A stretch of DNA of 62,366 nucleotides from Curvibacter soli (GCF_029211125.1 NZ_JARGEN010000036.1:1-62366); one strand, 5' to 3'; counted from the first letter of the stretch, positions 28,881-37,514 are shown. The notes: generated from the sequence alone by a model not told the origin. Numbers and translations are program-made.

Positions 28881-28944
28881 ATGTATCAAAAAGGCCCGCA
28901 GCGCTTATTCCACCTGCGGTAGCAGCTACTAAAACAATAGCATC
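28881..28944. repeat. Dispersed palindromic repeat
   Basis: ATCAAAAAGGCCCGCAGCGC, TTATTCCACCTGCGG and TAGCAGCTACTAAAACAATA follow the plan of the copy at 33571-33626. It lies between the reductase gene and the convergent acr3 gene and may act as a terminator. Confidence 0.65.
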
Positions 28945-28972
28945 CAGCCCTGCCTGCCCATGCCGCGCGAGG

Positions 28973-30046
28973 TCAGGCGGCGCCCCCCGCATACCAGGCG
29001 CGCGAGCGGTTGACCACGCGCACCACCAGCAGCATCACCGGCACCTCGACCAGCACGCCGACCACGGTGGCCAGCGCCGCGCCCGAATGGAAGCCGAACA
29101 GGCTGATGGCGGCCGCGACGGCCAGCTCGAAGAAGTTGGATGCGCCGATCAGCGCCGACGGGCAGGCGATGCTGTGCTGCTCGCCGACCCGGCGGTTGAG
29201 CCAGTACGCGAGTCCGGCATTGAACAGCACCTGGAGCAGGATCGGCACCGCCAGCATGGCAATCACCAGCGGCTGCCGCAGGATGGCCTCGCCCTGGAAG
29301 GCGAACAGCAGCACCAGCGTCAGCAGCAACGCCGCGATCGACAGCGGGCCGATGCGCTCCACCGCGCGGTCGAACGCGGCCTGGCCCCGGCGCAGCAGCG
29401 CGCGGCGCCAAAGCTGGGCGATGATGACTGGGATCACGATGTACAGCACCACCGAGGCCAGCAGCGTGGCCCAGGGCACGACGATCGACGACAAGCCCAG
29501 CAGCAGGCCGACGAGGGGCGCGAAGGCGAACACCATGATGGTGTCGTTGAGCGCCACCTGCGACAGCGTGAACGCCGGGTCGCCGCCGGTCAGCCGGCTC
29601 CAGACGAAGACCATCGCCGTGCAGGGTGCGGCGGCCAGCAGGATCAGGCCCGCGACGTAGCTGTCCAGTTGGTCCGCCGGCAGCCAGGCGGCAAACAGAT
29701 GGCGGATGAACAGCCAGCCCAGCAGCGCCATCGAGAACGGCTTGACCGCCCAGTTGACGAACAGCGTCACGCCGATGCCGCGCCAGTGCCGGCGCACCTC
29801 GCCCAATGCGCCGAAGTCCACCTTGAGCAGCATCGGGATCACCATCACCCAGATCAGCAGGCCGACCGGCAGGTTGACCCGGGCGATCTCCATGCGGCCA
29901 ACGGCCTGGAACAGGCTCGGCGCGAGCTGCCCGAGCCCGATGCCGGCGACGATGCACAGAACGACCCAGACACTCAGGTAGCGCTCGAAGAAGCCGAGGG
30001 CGGGCACCGGTGCCGTCGGGGCAGGAAGAGGGGTGGCAGCGGCCAT
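28973..30046 (-). CDS. acr3: ACR3-type arsenite efflux permease
   Basis: The 357-residue permease with about ten membrane segments exports arsenite. Family motifs are WVMVIPMLLKVDFGAL, the conserved Cys 142 in LAAAPCTAMVFVWS, ALNDTIMVF and IGASNFFELAVAAAISLFG. It is the last gene of arsR-arsI-arsC-acr3 and begins 8 bases after the arsC stop. Confidence 0.93.
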   Translation of the reverse strand: MAAATPLPAPTAPVPALGFFERYLSVWVVLCIVAGIGLGQLAPSLFQAVGRMEIARVNLPVGLLIWVMVIPMLLKVDFGALGEVRRHWRGIGVTLFVNWAVKPFSMALLGWLFIRHLFAAWLPADQLDSYVAGLILLAAAPCTAMVFVWSRLTGGDPAFTLSQVALNDTIMVFAFAPLVGLLLGLSSIVVPWATLLASVVLYIVIPVIIAQLWRRALLRRGQAAFDRAVERIGPLSIAALLLTLVLLFAFQGEAILRQPLVIAMLAVPILLQVLFNAGLAYWLNRRVGEQHSIACPSALIGASNFFELAVAAAISLFGFHSGAALATVVGVLVEVPVMLLVVRVVNRSRAWYAGGAA

Positions 30047-30054
30047 GGCGGGCG

Positions 30055-31041
30055 TCAGCTCCTGGAAATGATGTCCAGCGTGGTCTGCAGATCGGCGTTG
30101 GACATCGTCTCCAGCGGCAGCATCAGCAGTTGCATCATGCGGTAGGCCATGGCCTGCCGCGTCAGCTCGAAGGCGATGCGCCGGTCCTCGTCGCTGCCGG
30201 GTGCGTTCGACGGATCGGGATAGCCCCAATGCACCTTGACCGGGCTGCCCGGCCAGTGGGGGCAGACCTCCTGCGCCGCGCTGTCGCACACCGTGATGAC
30301 GATGCGCATGGCGGGCTTGTCCGGACCCACGAACTCGTCCCAGCTCTTGCTGCGCAGGCCGCTGGTGGCTATGCCCGCGTCGGCGAGCACCTGCAGGGCG
30401 AACGGGCTGATCCGCCCGCTGGGCGCGCTGCCGGCGCTGTGGGCCCGGACATCCTTGCCCATCACCCGCGCGAGTTGGTTGAGCATCGCCTCGGCCAGCA
30501 CGCTGCGCGCCGAATTGTGGGTGCACAGAATCAGCACCTGGGTCGATGCCTGCGTCCCAATCTCGCGCACCTGCTTCTGGATCGCCAGGCGGTCGAGCTT
30601 TTCCAACGGTAGTTCGAGCATCAGCTCCAGGCGGCGCTTGAGCGCCAGGGCCGTGCCCATGAAGGCGCGCTTCCTGACCTCCTCGCTGCCCTCGACGGCG
30701 GCAGGGTCCGGCAGGCCCCAGTGCGCCGTGATCGGCTGGCCCGGCCAGACGGGGCAGACCTCGCCGGCGGCCTTGTCGCACACCGTGATGACGAAATCCA
30801 TCACCGGCTGCCCGTCCTGGCTGAACTCGTCCCAGCTCTTGCTGCGGAACCCGGAGCCGCCGACATGCAGCGTATGCAGAGTCTCGATGGCAAGCGGGTG
30901 CACGGCGCCCTTGGGGTGGCTGCCCGCCGAATATGCCTGGAAGCGCCCGCCCCCCAGATGGTTCATGAGTCCTTCGGCGAGGATCGAACGCGCGGAATTG
31001 CCCGTGCAGATGAACAGGACGTTGAGTTTCTTGTCCGACAT
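30055..31041 (-). CDS. arsC: Arsenate reductase with two fused low-molecular-weight phosphatase domains
   Basis: The 328-residue protein consists of two complete ArsC/LMW-PTP domains. Domain 1 has CTGNSARS at 12-19, redox Cys 88 and 96 (TVCDKAAGEVCPVWPG) and HWGLPDPAA. Domain 2 has CTHNSARS at 173-180, Cys 252 and 260 (TVCDSAAQEVCPHWPG) and HWGYPDPS. The usual family member is about 140-165 residues. Both domains keep the P-loop Cys and Arg, so both may reduce arsenate to arsenite. ATG 31041 (MSDKKLN) follows GGGAGCC-like sequence read on the minus strand. Confidence 0.92.
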   Translation of the reverse strand: MSDKKLNVLFICTGNSARSILAEGLMNHLGGGRFQAYSAGSHPKGAVHPLAIETLHTLHVGGSGFRSKSWDEFSQDGQPVMDFVITVCDKAAGEVCPVWPGQPITAHWGLPDPAAVEGSEEVRKRAFMGTALALKRRLELMLELPLEKLDRLAIQKQVREIGTQASTQVLILCTHNSARSVLAEAMLNQLARVMGKDVRAHSAGSAPSGRISPFALQVLADAGIATSGLRSKSWDEFVGPDKPAMRIVITVCDSAAQEVCPHWPGSPVKVHWGYPDPSNAPGSDEDRRIAFELTRQAMAYRMMQLLMLPLETMSNADLQTTLDIISRS

Positions 31042-31051
31042 GGGAGCCTCC

Positions 31052-31528
31052 TCAGCAGCAAGAAGTGGTCGTGACGGCCACGGCGACCGGCTTGCCGCGC
31101 GGCGCCGCACCCGTGCAGCATGCGCTGGCGGGTTCGGAGCCGGCCGCACGCGATGCGCCAAACACCTCCGCGGCGCCCATCGTGCGGTAGTGCTCCCAGG
31201 CCACGCCCTGCGGGTCGGTGACCCAGTGCTTCTCGCTGCGCGCATAGCAGCACACCGTTTCGCCCTCGTCTAGCAAGGCGCTGTCCGCGGCCTGGGCGCG
31301 GGCCTTCAATTCCGCCAGTTCGGCCTCGTCCTCGGCCTGGATGCCCAGGTGGTCCAGGCCGCTGGCGTGGCCGCGCGTGGAGATGGCGAAGTTGACGCGC
31401 GGGTCTTCCAGCATCCACTTTGCATAGTCGGCCTCGACGCGGGCCGGCTGGGCGGCAAACAACCGGGAGTAGAAGGCGATGCTCCGGGCCAGATCATCGA
31501 CGTGCAGGTGGACGTGAAAGCGTTTCAT
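31052..31528 (-). CDS. arsI: ArsI/CadI-type metalloenzyme (putative organoarsenical C-As lyase)
   Basis: This 158-residue vicinal-oxygen-chelate protein has His in FHVHLHV, His 60 in GLDHLGIQ, Glu 112 in WEHYRT and a Cys pair 93-94 in ETVCCYARSEKHW. That set matches the iron ligands and arsenic-binding cysteines described for ArsI, which cleaves methylarsenite. The C-terminal tail adds Cys pairs at 137-138 and 157-158. It sits between arsR and arsC. Confidence 0.88.
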   Translation of the reverse strand: MKRFHVHLHVDDLARSIAFYSRLFAAQPARVEADYAKWMLEDPRVNFAISTRGHASGLDHLGIQAEDEAELAELKARAQAADSALLDEGETVCCYARSEKHWVTDPQGVAWEHYRTMGAAEVFGASRAAGSEPASACCTGAAPRGKPVAVAVTTTSCC

Positions 31529-31559
31529 GGCGATCCTTGTGGGAGTTGGTTGCAGGAGG

Positions 31560-31889
31560 TCAACAATGGGTGCAGGCGCTGGCGCCTGCGGTGAGATCGC
31601 AGGCCCCGCCCTCGCAGCAGTGCTCGGTCAGGTAGCCCAGCAGGGCGTTCATGCGCACGAAGTCGGCGCGGTAGATGAGGTTGCGGCCCTGCGGCTCCAC
31701 GCTGACCAAGCCGGCGTGCGCCAACTCCTTCAGGTGGAACGACAGCGCGTTGCGCGCCACGCCCAGCAGGCCGGCCAGCACGCTGGGCACCAGCCCGGAC
31801 GGGCCGGCCACCACCAGCGCGCGAAACACGCGCAGCCGCTGGGCATGGGCCAGCGCGGCGAGGGAGGAAACGGCCTGATCTTCATCCAT
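31560..31889 (-). CDS. arsR: ArsR-type arsenic-responsive repressor
   Basis: The 109-residue winged-helix repressor has LLGVARNALSFHLKELAHAGLV as recognition helix region and a C-terminal cysteine cluster HCCEGGACD (Cys 91, 92, 97) plus Cys 106 and 109, likely the As(III) sensor. It is the first gene of the ars operon and probably binds the palindrome just upstream of its start. Confidence 0.92.
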   Translation of the reverse strand: MDEDQAVSSLAALAHAQRLRVFRALVVAGPSGLVPSVLAGLLGVARNALSFHLKELAHAGLVSVEPQGRNLIYRADFVRMNALLGYLTEHCCEGGACDLTAGASACTHC

Positions 31890-31891
31890 GG

Positions 31892-31915
31892 TTCAATGAT
31901 ACAACATTCATTGAA
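31892..31915. promoter_or_regulatory. Palindromic operator of the ars operon
   Basis: TTCAATGA, 8 bases, TCATTGAA forms a perfect inverted repeat starting 3 bases before the arsR ATG on the minus strand; ATG-containing flanks extend the symmetry. This is the size and place of an ArsR operator. It also lies 47 bases before the divergent Bug-type gene, which it could affect. Confidence 0.75.
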
Positions 31916-31961
31916 TCATGGAAAGAAAAGCCTGAATGCCGATGTAGGACAATCCACCCTC

Positions 31962-32924
31962 ATGAAACGCCGCCACATTCTTCTGGGCGCCACTGCCGGC
32001 GCCGCCACCGCCGCCTTCGGCCAATCGTCCCGTGTGATCCGCCTCATCGTGCCCTATGCGCCGGGCGGCCCGCTGGACATCACTTCGCGCGCGCTGGCCG
32101 AGGCCGCGCGCGGCGACCTGGGCACCATCATCGTGGACAACAAGCCCGGCGCGGGCGGCAACATCGGCGTGGACATGATCGCCAAGGCGCCCGCCGACGG
32201 CCTGACCATCGGCCTGGCGGCCACGGCCACGCACGCGGTGAACCCCTGGCTGTTCAAGAGCCTGCCCTACGACCCCATCAAGGACTTCGCCCCCATCACG
32301 CAGATGGTGCGCGTACCCAACGTGCTGGTGGTAAACGCCGAAGTCGCCCAGCGCCTGTCCATCCACACGCTGGCCGACCTGATCGCCTACGCCCGGAAGA
32401 ACCCCGCCAAGCTCAACTACGGCAGCGGTGGCACCGGCAGCGCGGGGCACCTGGCCGGCGAAATGTTCAAGCAGCAGGCCGGCATCTACGCCCTGCACAT
32501 TCCGTACAACGGCGGCAACCCGGCGCAGCTCGCGCTGCTGTCGGGGCAGGTGGACTTCAATTTCGACAACCTCGCCACCGCCGCGCCCAACATCCGCTCG
32601 GGCAAGCTCCGGGCGCTGGCCGTCACTTCGCTGCAGGCCAGCCCCGCGCTGCCGGGCGTGCCGCCGGTGGCCGATACGCTCAAGGGCTTTGCGATCGACA
32701 CCTGGTGGGGCCTGGTGGCGCCGGCGGGCACGCCGCGCGACGTGGTGGCGCACCTGAACCAGGGCTTCGTCGCCGCGCTCGGCACGCCGGAGACCAGGAC
32801 GCGCTTCGCCAGCATGATGGCCGAGCCCGTGCCCACCACGCCCGAGCAGTTCGGCGCCTTCATCAAGGCCGAGCTCGCCAAGTACGAGAAGGTGGTGAAG
32901 GCGTCGGGCGCGAAAGTCGAGTAG
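31962..32924 (+). CDS. Bug-type (TctC family) substrate-binding protein
   Basis: The 320-residue extracytoplasmic binding protein starts MKRRHILLGATAGAATAAFG, a short Tat/Sec-like signal, then has VIRLIVPYAPGGPLDITSR, VDNKPGAGGNIGVD and HIPYNGGNPAQLALLSGQVD, the tripartite tricarboxylate transporter family pattern. The ligand is unknown; this family is greatly expanded in Betaproteobacteria. The tail of a TctA permease gene lies downstream on the other strand. Confidence 0.9.
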   Translation: MKRRHILLGATAGAATAAFGQSSRVIRLIVPYAPGGPLDITSRALAEAARGDLGTIIVDNKPGAGGNIGVDMIAKAPADGLTIGLAATATHAVNPWLFKSLPYDPIKDFAPITQMVRVPNVLVVNAEVAQRLSIHTLADLIAYARKNPAKLNYGSGGTGSAGHLAGEMFKQQAGIYALHIPYNGGNPAQLALLSGQVDFNFDNLATAAPNIRSGKLRALAVTSLQASPALPGVPPVADTLKGFAIDTWWGLVAPAGTPRDVVAHLNQGFVAALGTPETRTRFASMMAEPVPTTPEQFGAFIKAELAKYEKVVKASGAKVE

Positions 32925-32937
32925 CCCACAAAACAAA

Positions 32938-32969
32938 ACGCCCCACACGGGCACAGCGCGTGCGGGGCG
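32938..32969. terminator. Imperfect GC hairpin after the Bug-type gene
   Basis: CGCCCCACACG and CGTGCGGGGCG pair with one mismatch 14 bases after the stop. No T run follows on the plus strand. Confidence 0.4.
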
Positions 32970-33014
32970 GGGTCCCGGGCCCGGCGCCATGCCGGGGGGC
33001 TTTTTCTCTTCGCG

Positions 33015-33190
33015 TCAGAGCGCTTCGTTGACGCGCTCCTGCGGCATGCGCCCACCCTCCACCATCACCTCCTCGGCCACGGAAGCCCGTGGGCGCCCTC
33101 GCTTCCTGCCGCGCAGGCACGAGGGCGGCAGCGCGCGGCGGAAGTTCTCCTCCACCATCGGCCCGAGCACGAAGCCCAGCATGATCAATA
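33015..33190 (-). pseudogene. C-terminal remnant of a TctA-type permease
   Basis: LLIMLGFVLGPMVEENFRRAL is the conserved C-terminal segment of tripartite tricarboxylate transporter TctA. It is fused at its 5' end to the MITE-like block starting at 33191, so the rest of the gene has been lost or displaced. The remaining tail to the stop at 33015 does not resemble the family. Confidence 0.65.
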
Positions 33191-33250
33191 GTGCAGTGTT
33201 CAACGCTAAGCAGCACATGAAACCGCGCCTTTTGCCGCATGGCGGCGTTG
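33191..33250 (-). repeat. Truncated family 1 repeat
   Basis: GTGCAGTGTTCAACGCTAAG and the following 40 bases, to GGCGGCGTTG, are the reverse complement of the right 60 bases of the element at 10551-10710. It stops where a family 2 repeat begins. Confidence 0.8.
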
Positions 33251-33252
33251 AA

Positions 33253-33313
33253 CCTGGAAACGGCAGTTGCATAGCGCTCTCAGCCACGAGGTGAACGCCA
33301 TCGAAGCCGTCAA
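33253..33313 (+). repeat. Internally deleted family 2 repeat
   Basis: The left terminus CCTGGAAACGGCAGTTG is joined directly to the internal block GCTCTCAGCCACGAGGTGAA. The right terminus is missing; a complete copy follows 11 bases later. Confidence 0.75.
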
Positions 33314-33324
33314 GCATTGATCAT

Positions 33325-33558
33325 CCTGGAAACGGCAGTTGGATGCGCCTGCCGGTGCCGTGATCGGGGTGCCAGGCAAGACGCGACGACGCGGCGGGCT
33401 ACTGCCCGCAAGGAGGAGCAACGCCGCATGGCGCGCCGAGCGCGGTGCTGGCAGGTGCATAGCGCTCTCACCCACGAGGTGAACGCGATCGAAGCCGTCA
33501 ACGCTCGATTTCATGCGGCCTGGCAAGGGATACGAAGCGGCCAACTGCCGTTTCCAGG
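33325..33558. repeat. Full copy of the family 2 repeat (234 bp)
   Basis: It has perfect 17-base terminal inverted repeats, CCTGGAAACGGCAGTTG and CAACTGCCGTTTCCAGG, and the same internal blocks as the copies at 21.5 and 52.4 kb. No coding potential is evident. Confidence 0.88.
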
Positions 33559-33570
33559 TTCAAGTGAAAT

Positions 33571-33626
33571 CTTGCTCCAGCGCTTGTATATCAAGCGCTG
33601 GCAGCTATTTTTTCAATAGCAATCAC
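33571..33626. repeat. Dispersed palindromic repeat, typical form
   Basis: CCAGCGCTTG, TATAT, CAAGCGCTGG is a perfect palindrome, followed by CAGCTATTTTTTCAATAGC. It ends at the stop of folK and may act as its terminator. Confidence 0.75.
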
Positions 33627-34102
33627 CAGGCATCGGGCAACCGCTCGATGCGCTGGCTGCGCACCGCCGCGAGCGCGGCGGCATCGACCAGGCCCGGCGC
33701 GATCTCGGCCAGCGGCAGCAGCGCGAAGGCCCGCTCGTGCAGGCGCGGGTGCGGCAAGGTGAGCTGCGGGTCGGCGCTGCACACGCCCTCGAAGCACAGG
33801 ATGTCCAGGTCCAGCGTGCGCGGCGCGTTGCGGTAGGGGCGCTGGCGGCCCTCGGCCTGCTCGATGGCCTGCAGGGCGCGCAGCAGTTCCAGCGGTGCGA
33901 GGATGGTGGCCGCCTGCACCACGGCGTTCAGGTAGTCCGGCCCCGCGGCATCGACCGGCGCGCTGCGGTAGAGCGACGAGCGGGCCCGCAGCGCGGTGCC
34001 CGGCAGCGCGGCGATGGCCGCGGCGGCGCGCCGCAAGGTGGCCGCCGCATCGCCCAGGTTGGCGCCCAGCCCGATGGCAGCGATGGCGGCGATGGCGGCC
34101 AT
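33623..34102 (-). CDS. folK: 2-amino-4-hydroxy-6-hydroxymethyldihydropteridine pyrophosphokinase
   Basis: HPPK makes the pyrophosphorylated pterin for folate synthesis. The 159-residue protein has [46 protein letters not shown] and [21 protein letters not shown]. It follows pcnB by 10 bases. The first residues ([11 protein letters not shown]) come from a GGCGAT-type tandem stretch, so the exact start is uncertain. Confidence 0.93.
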   Translation of the reverse strand: MAAIAAIAAIGLGANLGDAAATLRRAAAAIAALPGTALRARSSLYRSAPVDAAGPDYLNAVVQAATILAPLELLRALQAIEQAEGRQRPYRNAPRTLDLDILCFEGVCSADPQLTLPHPRLHERAFALLPLAEIAPGLVDAAALAAVRSQRIERLPDAW

Positions 34103-34112
34103 GGGCCTGCGC

Positions 34113-35720
34113 TCAGGCGTCGGCGTCGCCCGGCGCGGGCGGCGTGCCGGCACGGGCGCCGGCGGGCTTGCGCCGGCGGCGGCGCTTCCTGGCCGGGGCG
34201 TCGCCCAGGGTGGGCGGCGGCGCGCCGTCGTCATCGTCGCCAGCGGCTGCAATGTCCTCCTGCGCGTTCTCGGAGCCCGCGGCGCGCGGCCTGGCATGCA
34301 CGCGCGGCCCGGGGGCGAGGCGCTGCTGGCGGGGCTTCTGCTGCTGCTCCTCGCGGGCCTGGGCGATCAGGTCTTCGCGGCGCGCGTCGTCGGCCTCCTG
34401 GAAGTCCTGCCACCAGGCGGCCAGGGATTCCTCCACCTCGCCCACGTCGGCGCGCAGGCGCAGGAAGTCGAAGCCGGCGCGAAAGCGCGGCTGCTGCACC
34501 AGTCCGTGCGGCGTGCTGCCGGCACGCTTGTCGAAGCGCGGCTGCATGACCCAGATCTCGCGCATGTCGGCGGCCAGCTTGCCGCGCCCGGAAACGTCGC
34601 CGATGCGCGCGTCGAACACGCTGTCGATGGCCTCGTGCAGCGCGGGGATGGTGTGCTGGCCCTGCGCCAGGCGCTGGTTCCAGCCGTCGTGCACGTCCGA
34701 CCAGAGCACGCAGGCGAGCAGGAAGCTCGGGGCCACGGCCTTGCTCTCGGCCACGCGGCGGTCGGTGTCGGCCAGCGCGGCATGCACGAAGGCAGCGTCG
34801 GCGCGCTCGACCACCACATCGAGCAGCGGGTAGATGCCGTGCGCCAGGCCCAGCTTGCGCAACTGCGCGATGGTGGCGATGGCGTGGCCGGTCTGCAGCA
34901 GCTTGAGCATCTCGTCGAACAGGCGGCTCTGCGGCACGTCGGCCAGCAGGGCCTGCGACTGCACCAGCGGCGCGGCGGTCTTGGGGTCGAGCGCGAAGCC
35001 CACGGCGCTGAGCTTGGCCGCGAAGCGCACGGCGCGGATGATGCGCACCGGGTCCTCGCGGTAGCGCGTGGCGGGGTCGCCGATCATGCGCAGGGTCTTC
35101 TTCTGCGCGTCCTTGATGCCGCCGTGGTAGTCGACCACGATCTGGCGCTCGGGGTCGTAGTACATGGCGTTGATGGTGAAGTCGCGGCGCACGGCGTCTT
35201 CCTCCTGCGGGCCCCAGACGTTGTCGCGCAGCACGCGGCCCGATGCATCCACCGCGTGCTTCATGCCCGCCAGCGCGCTCTTGCTGGTGCGCTCGTTGCC
35301 GGCCACCTGCTCGGCGGCGGCGTTGTCGAGGTAGGCACGGAAGGTGGAGACTTCGATCACCTCATGCTCGCGCCCCCGCCCGTACACCACGTGCACGATG
35401 CGAAAGCGCTTGCCGATGATGAAGGCGCGGCGGAACAGCGCCTTGACCTGCTCGGGCGTGGCGTTGGTGGCCACGTCGAAGTCCTTCGGGTGCAGGCCCA
35501 GCAGCAGGTCGCGCACGGCGCCGCCGACGATGTAGGCTTCATGGCCCGCCTCCTTCAGCGTGCGCACCACGTCGACGGCGCGCCGGTCCACCAGCGTGGG
35601 GTCGATGCCGTGCACGGACTGCGGTACTTCCACGCGCTTGCCGAAAGTGGGCTTCTTGAGCTTGAGGGGGCCTGCCGCGCCGGTCTTGCCGAGCAGCTTG
35701 TCGATGAATTGCTTGATCAT
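34113..35720 (-). CDS. pcnB: Poly(A) polymerase I
   Basis: PcnB adds A tails to RNA 3' ends and promotes decay. The 535-residue protein has the nucleotidyltransferase signature [12 protein letters not shown] at 64-75, [11 protein letters not shown] at 80-90, [12 protein letters not shown] and [19 protein letters not shown]. The C-terminus is basic and Pro/Ala-rich ([15 protein letters not shown]), an RNA-binding type tail. It overlaps the HAD gene by four bases. Confidence 0.94.
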   Translation of the reverse strand: MIKQFIDKLLGKTGAAGPLKLKKPTFGKRVEVPQSVHGIDPTLVDRRAVDVVRTLKEAGHEAYIVGGAVRDLLLGLHPKDFDVATNATPEQVKALFRRAFIIGKRFRIVHVVYGRGREHEVIEVSTFRAYLDNAAAEQVAGNERTSKSALAGMKHAVDASGRVLRDNVWGPQEEDAVRRDFTINAMYYDPERQIVVDYHGGIKDAQKKTLRMIGDPATRYREDPVRIIRAVRFAAKLSAVGFALDPKTAAPLVQSQALLADVPQSRLFDEMLKLLQTGHAIATIAQLRKLGLAHGIYPLLDVVVERADAAFVHAALADTDRRVAESKAVAPSFLLACVLWSDVHDGWNQRLAQGQHTIPALHEAIDSVFDARIGDVSGRGKLAADMREIWVMQPRFDKRAGSTPHGLVQQPRFRAGFDFLRLRADVGEVEESLAAWWQDFQEADDARREDLIAQAREEQQQKPRQQRLAPGPRVHARPRAAGSENAQEDIAAAGDDDDGAPPPTLGDAPARKRRRRRKPAGARAGTPPAPGDADA

Positions 35721-36403
35721 GGTTGTTCTTGGGCAAACAGCTCCAGTATGGGCCAGCCGCGCTCGGCGGCGATGGCGCGCAGGCGCGCGTCGGGGTTGGT
35801 GGCGACGGGGTGGTCCACCGTTTCCAGCAGCGGCAGGTCATTGGTCGAGTCGGAATAGAAGGTGCTGTCCACCGCGTCCCAGTCCAGGCCGCGGGCGGCC
35901 AGCCATTCGCGCATGCGGGCGACCTTGCCCTCGCGCATCGAGGGCGTGCCGTCGATCTCGCCGGTGATCCAGCCGTCGGCGCCGCGCGCCAGCCGCACGG
36001 CGATGAGTTCGTCCACGCCCAGTGCCTGCGCGATGGGCGCGGTGACGAATTCGTTGGTGGCGGTGATGATGACCACGCGGTCGCCCGCGTCCCTGTGGCG
36101 GCGCAGCAGCGCGCGCGCCTGCGGGTGGATGGCCGGGGCGATCACCTCGCGCATGAAGCCCTCGTGCGCCCGCGCGGCGGCATCGGCCCCGCGCCGGCGC
36201 ACGGCTTCGGTGGCGAAGCGCACGTAGTCGTGGATGTCGAGCGTGCCGGCCTGGTAGTGGGCGAAGAACTCGTCGTTGCGGCGCGCGAACTCGCCCGCGT
36301 CGCTCCAGCCGATGCGCGTGGTGTACTGGCCCCAGGCGTAGTCGGAGTCCAGCGGCAGCAGCGTGTGGTCGAGGTCGAACAGGGCGAGTCTGGTGGTCTT
36401 CAT
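35717..36403 (-). CDS. HAD-IB family phosphatase (SerB/YfbR-like)
   Basis: The 228-residue hydrolase has motif I LALFDLDHTLLPLDSD (Asp 10 and 12), motif II VVIITATNEF and motif IV YSDSTNDLPLL. It resembles the HAD phosphatases that follow hda in Betaproteobacteria; a histidinol-phosphate or phosphoserine-like substrate is possible. ATG 36403 overlaps the stop of the nucleotidyltransferase gene by four bases; an in-frame ATG at 36424 is less likely. Confidence 0.88.
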   Translation of the reverse strand: MKTTRLALFDLDHTLLPLDSDYAWGQYTTRIGWSDAGEFARRNDEFFAHYQAGTLDIHDYVRFATEAVRRRGADAAARAHEGFMREVIAPAIHPQARALLRRHRDAGDRVVIITATNEFVTAPIAQALGVDELIAVRLARGADGWITGEIDGTPSMREGKVARMREWLAARGLDWDAVDSTFYSDSTNDLPLLETVDHPVATNPDARLRAIAAERGWPILELFAQEQP

Positions 36404-37476
36404 GCGGTTGCCAGGGTTGTCCATTGCGCGGCGATGGCGGGAAACGCGCGCTGCAGGGCCGCGCGCCCTTCTTCGGCGCGCCGACGCCAGTCAGGGCCCC
36501 GGGCCAGCGCGTCTTGCCAGGCGGCGTGCAGCGCGTCGGGCTGGGCTTGCAGCATATGTTCGATCAGCGCAGCGGCCTGCTGCACGTCCTTGTGGGCCTT
36601 GGTGCGCAGGGCGCCGGCGCGCTCGCCCACCACCAGCAGCTTGTGCACCGCGTAGCGCGCCGGGGCGGGCACCGTCACCATCGCGCTGGCGCCGTTGCGG
36701 TCCATCAGCACGGCCGGCTCCACCTGCTCCAGCGAGAACTCCATGAAACGCAGCGGCTGCAAGGCCACGTTGAGGTTGGAAATGCGCACCGGCTTGTCGA
36801 TGTCACTGCCGCCGTCGGTGAGGCGCGGCGAAGTGAGGAAGTCGAGCTGGAACTCCGCGTCGCCGCTGCGCCGGTATGACGCGCCCGCGTCGCCGCCCAG
36901 TTGTACCAGCGGAATGAAGCCCTGCTCGAAACTGGCCAGCGCGCCATGCACGTCGATCTGCACGTTGGCGGGCAGCGCGACCGAGATGTTCTTGCCCGCA
37001 TGGGCGAAATCCACGTCGGTGGTGCGGTCCGCCGCGCGCCAGCGCAGGCCCAGCATGTTGCCGATGGCGATGAAGGCGTGGGTGCCAATCAGCACCCCCC
37101 CCGCGCGAAAAAAGCCGTATTCGGCCAGCCGACGCACCGCCCGCAGGTGCTTGGGCAAGGCCCCCGCGCAGCCCAGTGCCACGGCGGACTTGGCCAGCGG
37201 GACCAGGGTCGCATCGGGCCGCGCGGGACTGCCGCGCGCCTGCTCGACCGCGGCGCGCACGGCGTCGCTATCAGGCCCCACGTAGAGTTGCCGCACCTGG
37301 CCGTCGATGTCGCGGAAGGCAAAGTACCAATACGCCGTGCCCTTGACGGTTTTCTTCGAGAAACTGCCGTGCAGGTGGGTGATGCTGCGCTCCAGCCCGA
37401 CGGCGGTGGCAACGTCGCGCAACTGGGCGTAGGCGGTCTGGGCGGAAAGGGGCAGCTCCGAGAACAAGGCAGGCAT
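36400..37476 (-). CDS. GSU2403-type nucleotidyltransferase-fold protein
   Basis: The 358-residue protein has THLHGSFSKKTVKGTAYWYF near the start, then a nucleotidyltransferase-like core with GGVLIGTHAFIAIGNMLG, DRTTDVDFAH and KPVRISNLNVALQPLRFMEF. I place it in the NTP_transf_8 (GSU2403) family of unknown function. It is an extra gene inside the otherwise conserved hda-HAD-pcnB-folK order and has its own AT-rich palindrome upstream. It overlaps the HAD start by four bases. Confidence 0.75.
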   Translation of the reverse strand: MPALFSELPLSAQTAYAQLRDVATAVGLERSITHLHGSFSKKTVKGTAYWYFAFRDIDGQVRQLYVGPDSDAVRAAVEQARGSPARPDATLVPLAKSAVALGCAGALPKHLRAVRRLAEYGFFRAGGVLIGTHAFIAIGNMLGLRWRAADRTTDVDFAHAGKNISVALPANVQIDVHGALASFEQGFIPLVQLGGDAGASYRRSGDAEFQLDFLTSPRLTDGGSDIDKPVRISNLNVALQPLRFMEFSLEQVEPAVLMDRNGASAMVTVPAPARYAVHKLLVVGERAGALRTKAHKDVQQAAALIEHMLQAQPDALHAAWQDALARGPDWRRRAEEGRAALQRAFPAIAAQWTTLATA

Positions 37477-37486
37477 CGCGGTGGAC

Positions 37487-37514
37487 TATACAACAATTTT
37501 AATTTTGTTGTATA
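37487..37514. promoter_or_regulatory. AT-rich palindrome upstream of the nucleotidyltransferase gene
   Basis: TATACAACAA, 8 A/T bases, TTGTTGTATA is a perfect 10-bp inverted repeat that starts 11 bases before the ATG. Its base composition is very unlike the surroundings. It looks like an operator over a promoter and may be autoregulatory. Confidence 0.6.

Noticed and set aside
33325-33558. CRISPR array, because similar blocks recur
   Set aside because: The repeats are 235 bp, dispersed over 50 kb and have terminal inverted repeats; there are no regular spacers and no cas genes.
34081-34130. GGCGAT tandem stretch at the folK start as a phase-variable repeat
   Set aside because: Only a few imperfect 6-base units are present and any change in number would keep the frame, so switching is not supported.
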